Below, in pieces: positions 62,460 to 64,000 of a DNA stretch of 64,000 nucleotides; within the stretch, counting starts at the first letter, position 1; the number at the start of each line of letters is the position of its first letter. Made by a program: the position numbers and the translations under genes. Where the stretch lies: contig DXCO01000037.1 in assembly GCA_019115945.1 (NCBI GenBank), positions 1 to 64,000 of the forward strand, given 5' to 3'. The stretch is from Candidatus Borkfalkia excrementavium (GTDB taxonomy: Bacteria > Bacillota > Clostridia > Christensenellales > Borkfalkiaceae). The notes beneath the pieces are model-generated. The model was not told the DNA's origin, ran no database searches, and was given only the letters and a program-made list of their open reading frames with translations.

Positions 62460-63263
62460 ATGTACAGGCTCAGGCTGGGAAGCAGCATCAAATTTTCCGA
62501 TACTGATTTTTACGAAAAACTTGCCGAAGCAAAAACGCTCGGCTTTGACGCGGTCGATTTCGATATCGCGGGCTTTTGCGACGAGCGCGAAAAAGAGATC
62601 GAAAACTACAAACACCTTGCCGAGGGGCTTGCGGCTGTCAAAAACAGCGGTCTGTTCCTCAACGGCGTGCACCTTTCTTTCGGCGTAGACTGGAATTTTG
62701 CCAATCCCGACGACGGGATACGCCTTGCGGCCGTCGCGCGCGCAAAGGAAGTGTTCGACGTCGTCGACCCCTTTTCGCCCTTCTGCTATATTTTTCACGG
62801 GAGCCTCGAACCCATTCCCGACGAGCAGAGGGTGCTTTTTCTCGGCGCTCTGAAAAAGTCGCTCAAAGATCTCAGGCCGCTCACGAAAACGCGCCTCTGT
62901 ATCGAAAATCTGCCCCGCACCTGTCTTCTGAATACCGCGAAAGAGGCGTGCGAGGTCGTAGACGGGGCGCAGGGCATCGATATTTGTGCAGACGTCAATC
63001 ATTTTTTGCAGGAAAAGACGGAGGATGCGCTTTTAGTTATGGGCGCGCGCGTCAAAACGCTGCATATCTCCGATTGCGACTACGTGAACGAGCGGCACTG
63101 GATGCCGCTGAAAGGCAAAATCGATTGGATGAAAGTGATCGGCTCGCTGGAAAAGATCGGGTACGGCGGCGTTTTCAATTACGAAACGGTCGGCGCATCC
63201 CTGCGCGAGATCAAAGAAAATTACGAAAAACTTTTCGCCATGTACAACGCCGCGCAAAACTGA
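62460..63263 (+). CDS. Sugar phosphate isomerase/epimerase-like TIM-barrel protein
   Basis: 267 aa. It belongs to the AP-endonuclease-2 like / sugar isomerase-epimerase fold (COG1082), with a metal site suggested by NGVHLSFGVDW, FHGSLE, IENLP, DVNHF, HISDCD and FNYETVG in the expected order. The specific sugar is unknown. ATG 62460 follows GCGGAGGATCGATT. It lies 79 bp after the anchored surface-protein gene, past a hairpin, so it may or may not belong to module B. Confidence 0.82.
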   Translation: MYRLRLGSSIKFSDTDFYEKLAEAKTLGFDAVDFDIAGFCDEREKEIENYKHLAEGLAAVKNSGLFLNGVHLSFGVDWNFANPDDGIRLAAVARAKEVFDVVDPFSPFCYIFHGSLEPIPDEQRVLFLGALKKSLKDLRPLTKTRLCIENLPRTCLLNTAKEACEVVDGAQGIDICADVNHFLQEKTEDALLVMGARVKTLHISDCDYVNERHWMPLKGKIDWMKVIGSLEKIGYGGVFNYETVGASLREIKENYEKLFAMYNAAQN

Positions 63264-63280
63264 CGGCGGCAGAGCGGACA

Positions 63281-63322
63281 AAAAGCGGGAGCAGGGCACA
63301 AAAATACCTTGCTCCCGCTTTT
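63281..63322 (+). terminator. Terminator after the isomerase gene
   Basis: AAAAGCGGGAGCAGG and CCTTGCTCCCGCTTTT pair with one G-T wobble around CACAAAAATA, ending in a T-run. It is nearly symmetric. Confidence 0.88.
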
Positions 63323-63433
63323 GCCTTCTGTCATTACTCGCTGCCCCGTTCCCGCTTTTGCGTATGCAAATCCGTTTTTAACAAGCGGCGCGCAGGATCC
63401 GCCAAAAAAGCCGTATTTTGTGTGCAAAAAAAC

Positions 63434-63460
63434 TTGACGGGGGGGGGTATGGTTTATAAT
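63434..63460 (+). promoter_or_regulatory. Poly(G)-spacer promoter 3
   Basis: TTGACG (63434-63439) runs into nine G residues (63439-63447), and TATAAT is at 63455-63460, a spacer of 15 bp. It lies upstream of the ABC ATPase gene. Expansion by two G would bring the spacer to 17 bp. Confidence 0.65.
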
Positions 63461-63513
63461 GGATCTGTTCGGTCGGCGCAGGCAGAAAAATCCCGCTTGC
63501 GCCGCACGAACGC

Positions 63514-63543
63514 TTGACAGCGCGCCCGCCGATAGATTATGAT
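63514..63543 (+). promoter_or_regulatory. Second promoter of the ABC ATPase gene
   Basis: Perfect TTGACA (63514-63519), an 18-bp spacer and TATGAT (63538-63543), 32 bp before the ATG. It should give a fixed level of expression on top of the poly(G) promoter. Confidence 0.7.
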
Positions 63544-63575
63544 AGACGGCGGAAATCATTCGGTTAAGGAGTATT

Positions 63576-64000
63576 ATGCAGGACATTATCCGCGCGGAAA
63601 ACGTGCGCAAGACGTTCAACCTGTCGCGAAAACAGCAAAAGATAGAAAAGAGCCCCGCGAACAAAAAAGTCGCGCTCGACGGGCTTTCCTTTACCGCAAG
63701 GGAAGGGGAGATCTACGGGCTTTTGGGGCCCAACGGTGCGGGCAAAACGACGATGCTCCGCATTCTTGCCACGCTCATCAAGGCGGATGCGGGCGATGCG
63801 TTCGTAGCCGGGCACTCCGTTTCGAAAGAGCCGGACAAAGTGCGCGCCTCCATCGGCTTTCTCACGAGCGAACTCAAACTGGAAGACTTTTTTACGCCCG
63901 CCTATCTTTTCGGCTTTTTCGGCCGGCTGCACGGGCTGTCGGACGAGGCGATCCGTCGGCGGCAGGACGATCTTTTCGGAAAATTCGGCATAGACCGCTT
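63576..64000 (+). CDS. ABC transporter ATP-binding protein, NatA-like (3' end outside window)
   Basis: At least 141 aa; open at the window edge and therefore missing from the ORF track. It reads MQDIIRAENVRKTF, then Walker A GPNGAGKTT at about residues 53-61, a Q-loop equivalent and a regular ABC-2 ATPase core (TLIKADAGDAFVAGHSV). An insert rich in Lys (SRKQQKIEKSPANKK) lies between the first strands, as in COG4555 NatA-type ATPases. The signature motif and Walker B lie outside the window. A NatB-type permease would be expected next. The ribosome site is AAGGAGTATT. Confidence 0.88.
   Translation, partial: MQDIIRAENVRKTFNLSRKQQKIEKSPANKKVALDGLSFTAREGEIYGLLGPNGAGKTTMLRILATLIKADAGDAFVAGHSVSKEPDKVRASIGFLTSELKLEDFFTPAYLFGFFGRLHGLSDEAIRRRQDDLFGKFGIDR

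Noticed and set aside
1-64000. CRISPR arrays, insertion sequences or prophage genes
   Set aside because: No regularly spaced direct repeats, transposase or integrase genes were seen; the tRNA half-copy is the only sign of past integration.

Overview
The window looks like a chromosomal segment of an anaerobic, gut-type Clostridia bacterium (Bacillota), possibly a Christensenellales/Borkfalkia-like lineage. The sequence support for this is the macromolecular-synthesis gene order dnaG-rpoD-trmK-nif3, a short primary sigma factor, DUF4364, DUF1934 and TSCPD/TIGR03905 proteins typical of Clostridia, a small Cys-rich membrane protein, strong GGAGG ribosome sites and Gram-positive lipoprotein signals. 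The lineage name is an inference; no marker was searched.

Layout. (1) 1-390: a tRNA-Ser(UGA), cut by the window edge, and a second copy of its 5' half 313 bp away. (2) 645-12893: tyrA, then a tightly packed unit (DUF1934, MBL hydrolase, rho, ROK glucokinase, patatin, ComEC-like MBL protein, aroC, aroB, aroA, aroE, aroQ, aroK, FabG-like SDR). Six of the seven shikimate enzymes are present; DAHP synthase is absent. (3) 13154-19219: dgt-like HD hydrolase, dnaG, rpoD, trmK, nif3-like, C4 zinc-ribbon protein. (4) 19336-25522: small regulatory/housekeeping genes (TSCPD, DUF4364, HPr-like without the phosphorylatable His, a Nudix enzyme, a Cys-rich small protein), then an ECF S component with coaX and homoserine dehydrogenase. 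(5) 25746-28289: an amino-acid ABC transporter whose binding protein appears circularly permuted. (6) 28364-62380: a long glycan-utilisation region. (7) 62460-64000: a TIM-barrel isomerase and the start of an ABC-2 type ATPase.

The glycan region consists of two paralogous modules. Module A (29604-43789): GH36 alpha-galactosidase, solute-binding lipoprotein, two MalF/MalG-type permeases, a giant secreted Ig-like protein, a DUF4838 lipoprotein and a giant membrane-anchored surface protein. Module B (47559-62380): a GH123/DUF4091-like hydrolase, solute-binding lipoprotein, two permeases, a giant secreted protein, a DUF4838 lipoprotein, a BIG2/GLUG-like lipoprotein and an anchored surface protein. 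Between them lie an intracellular sialidase-fold protein, an N-acetylneuraminate-lyase-family aldolase and an AraC regulator; another AraC regulator sits ahead of module A. Neither transporter has its own ATPase, so a shared MsmX/MsmK-type ATPase elsewhere is inferred. The enzymes (alpha-galactosidase, GalNAcase-like, sialidase-like, sialic-acid-lyase-like) suggest host mucin-type or similar decorated glycans, captured at the surface, imported as oligosaccharides and cleaved inside.

The most unusual signals are three promoters with a run of 9-11 G exactly between the -35 and -10 boxes, which looks like phase variation by slippage. Others are the paired surface-protein/DUF4838/ABC modules, a shared AraC-type operator in front of two promoters, a permuted amino-acid binding protein, and an apparently leaderless AraC gene.
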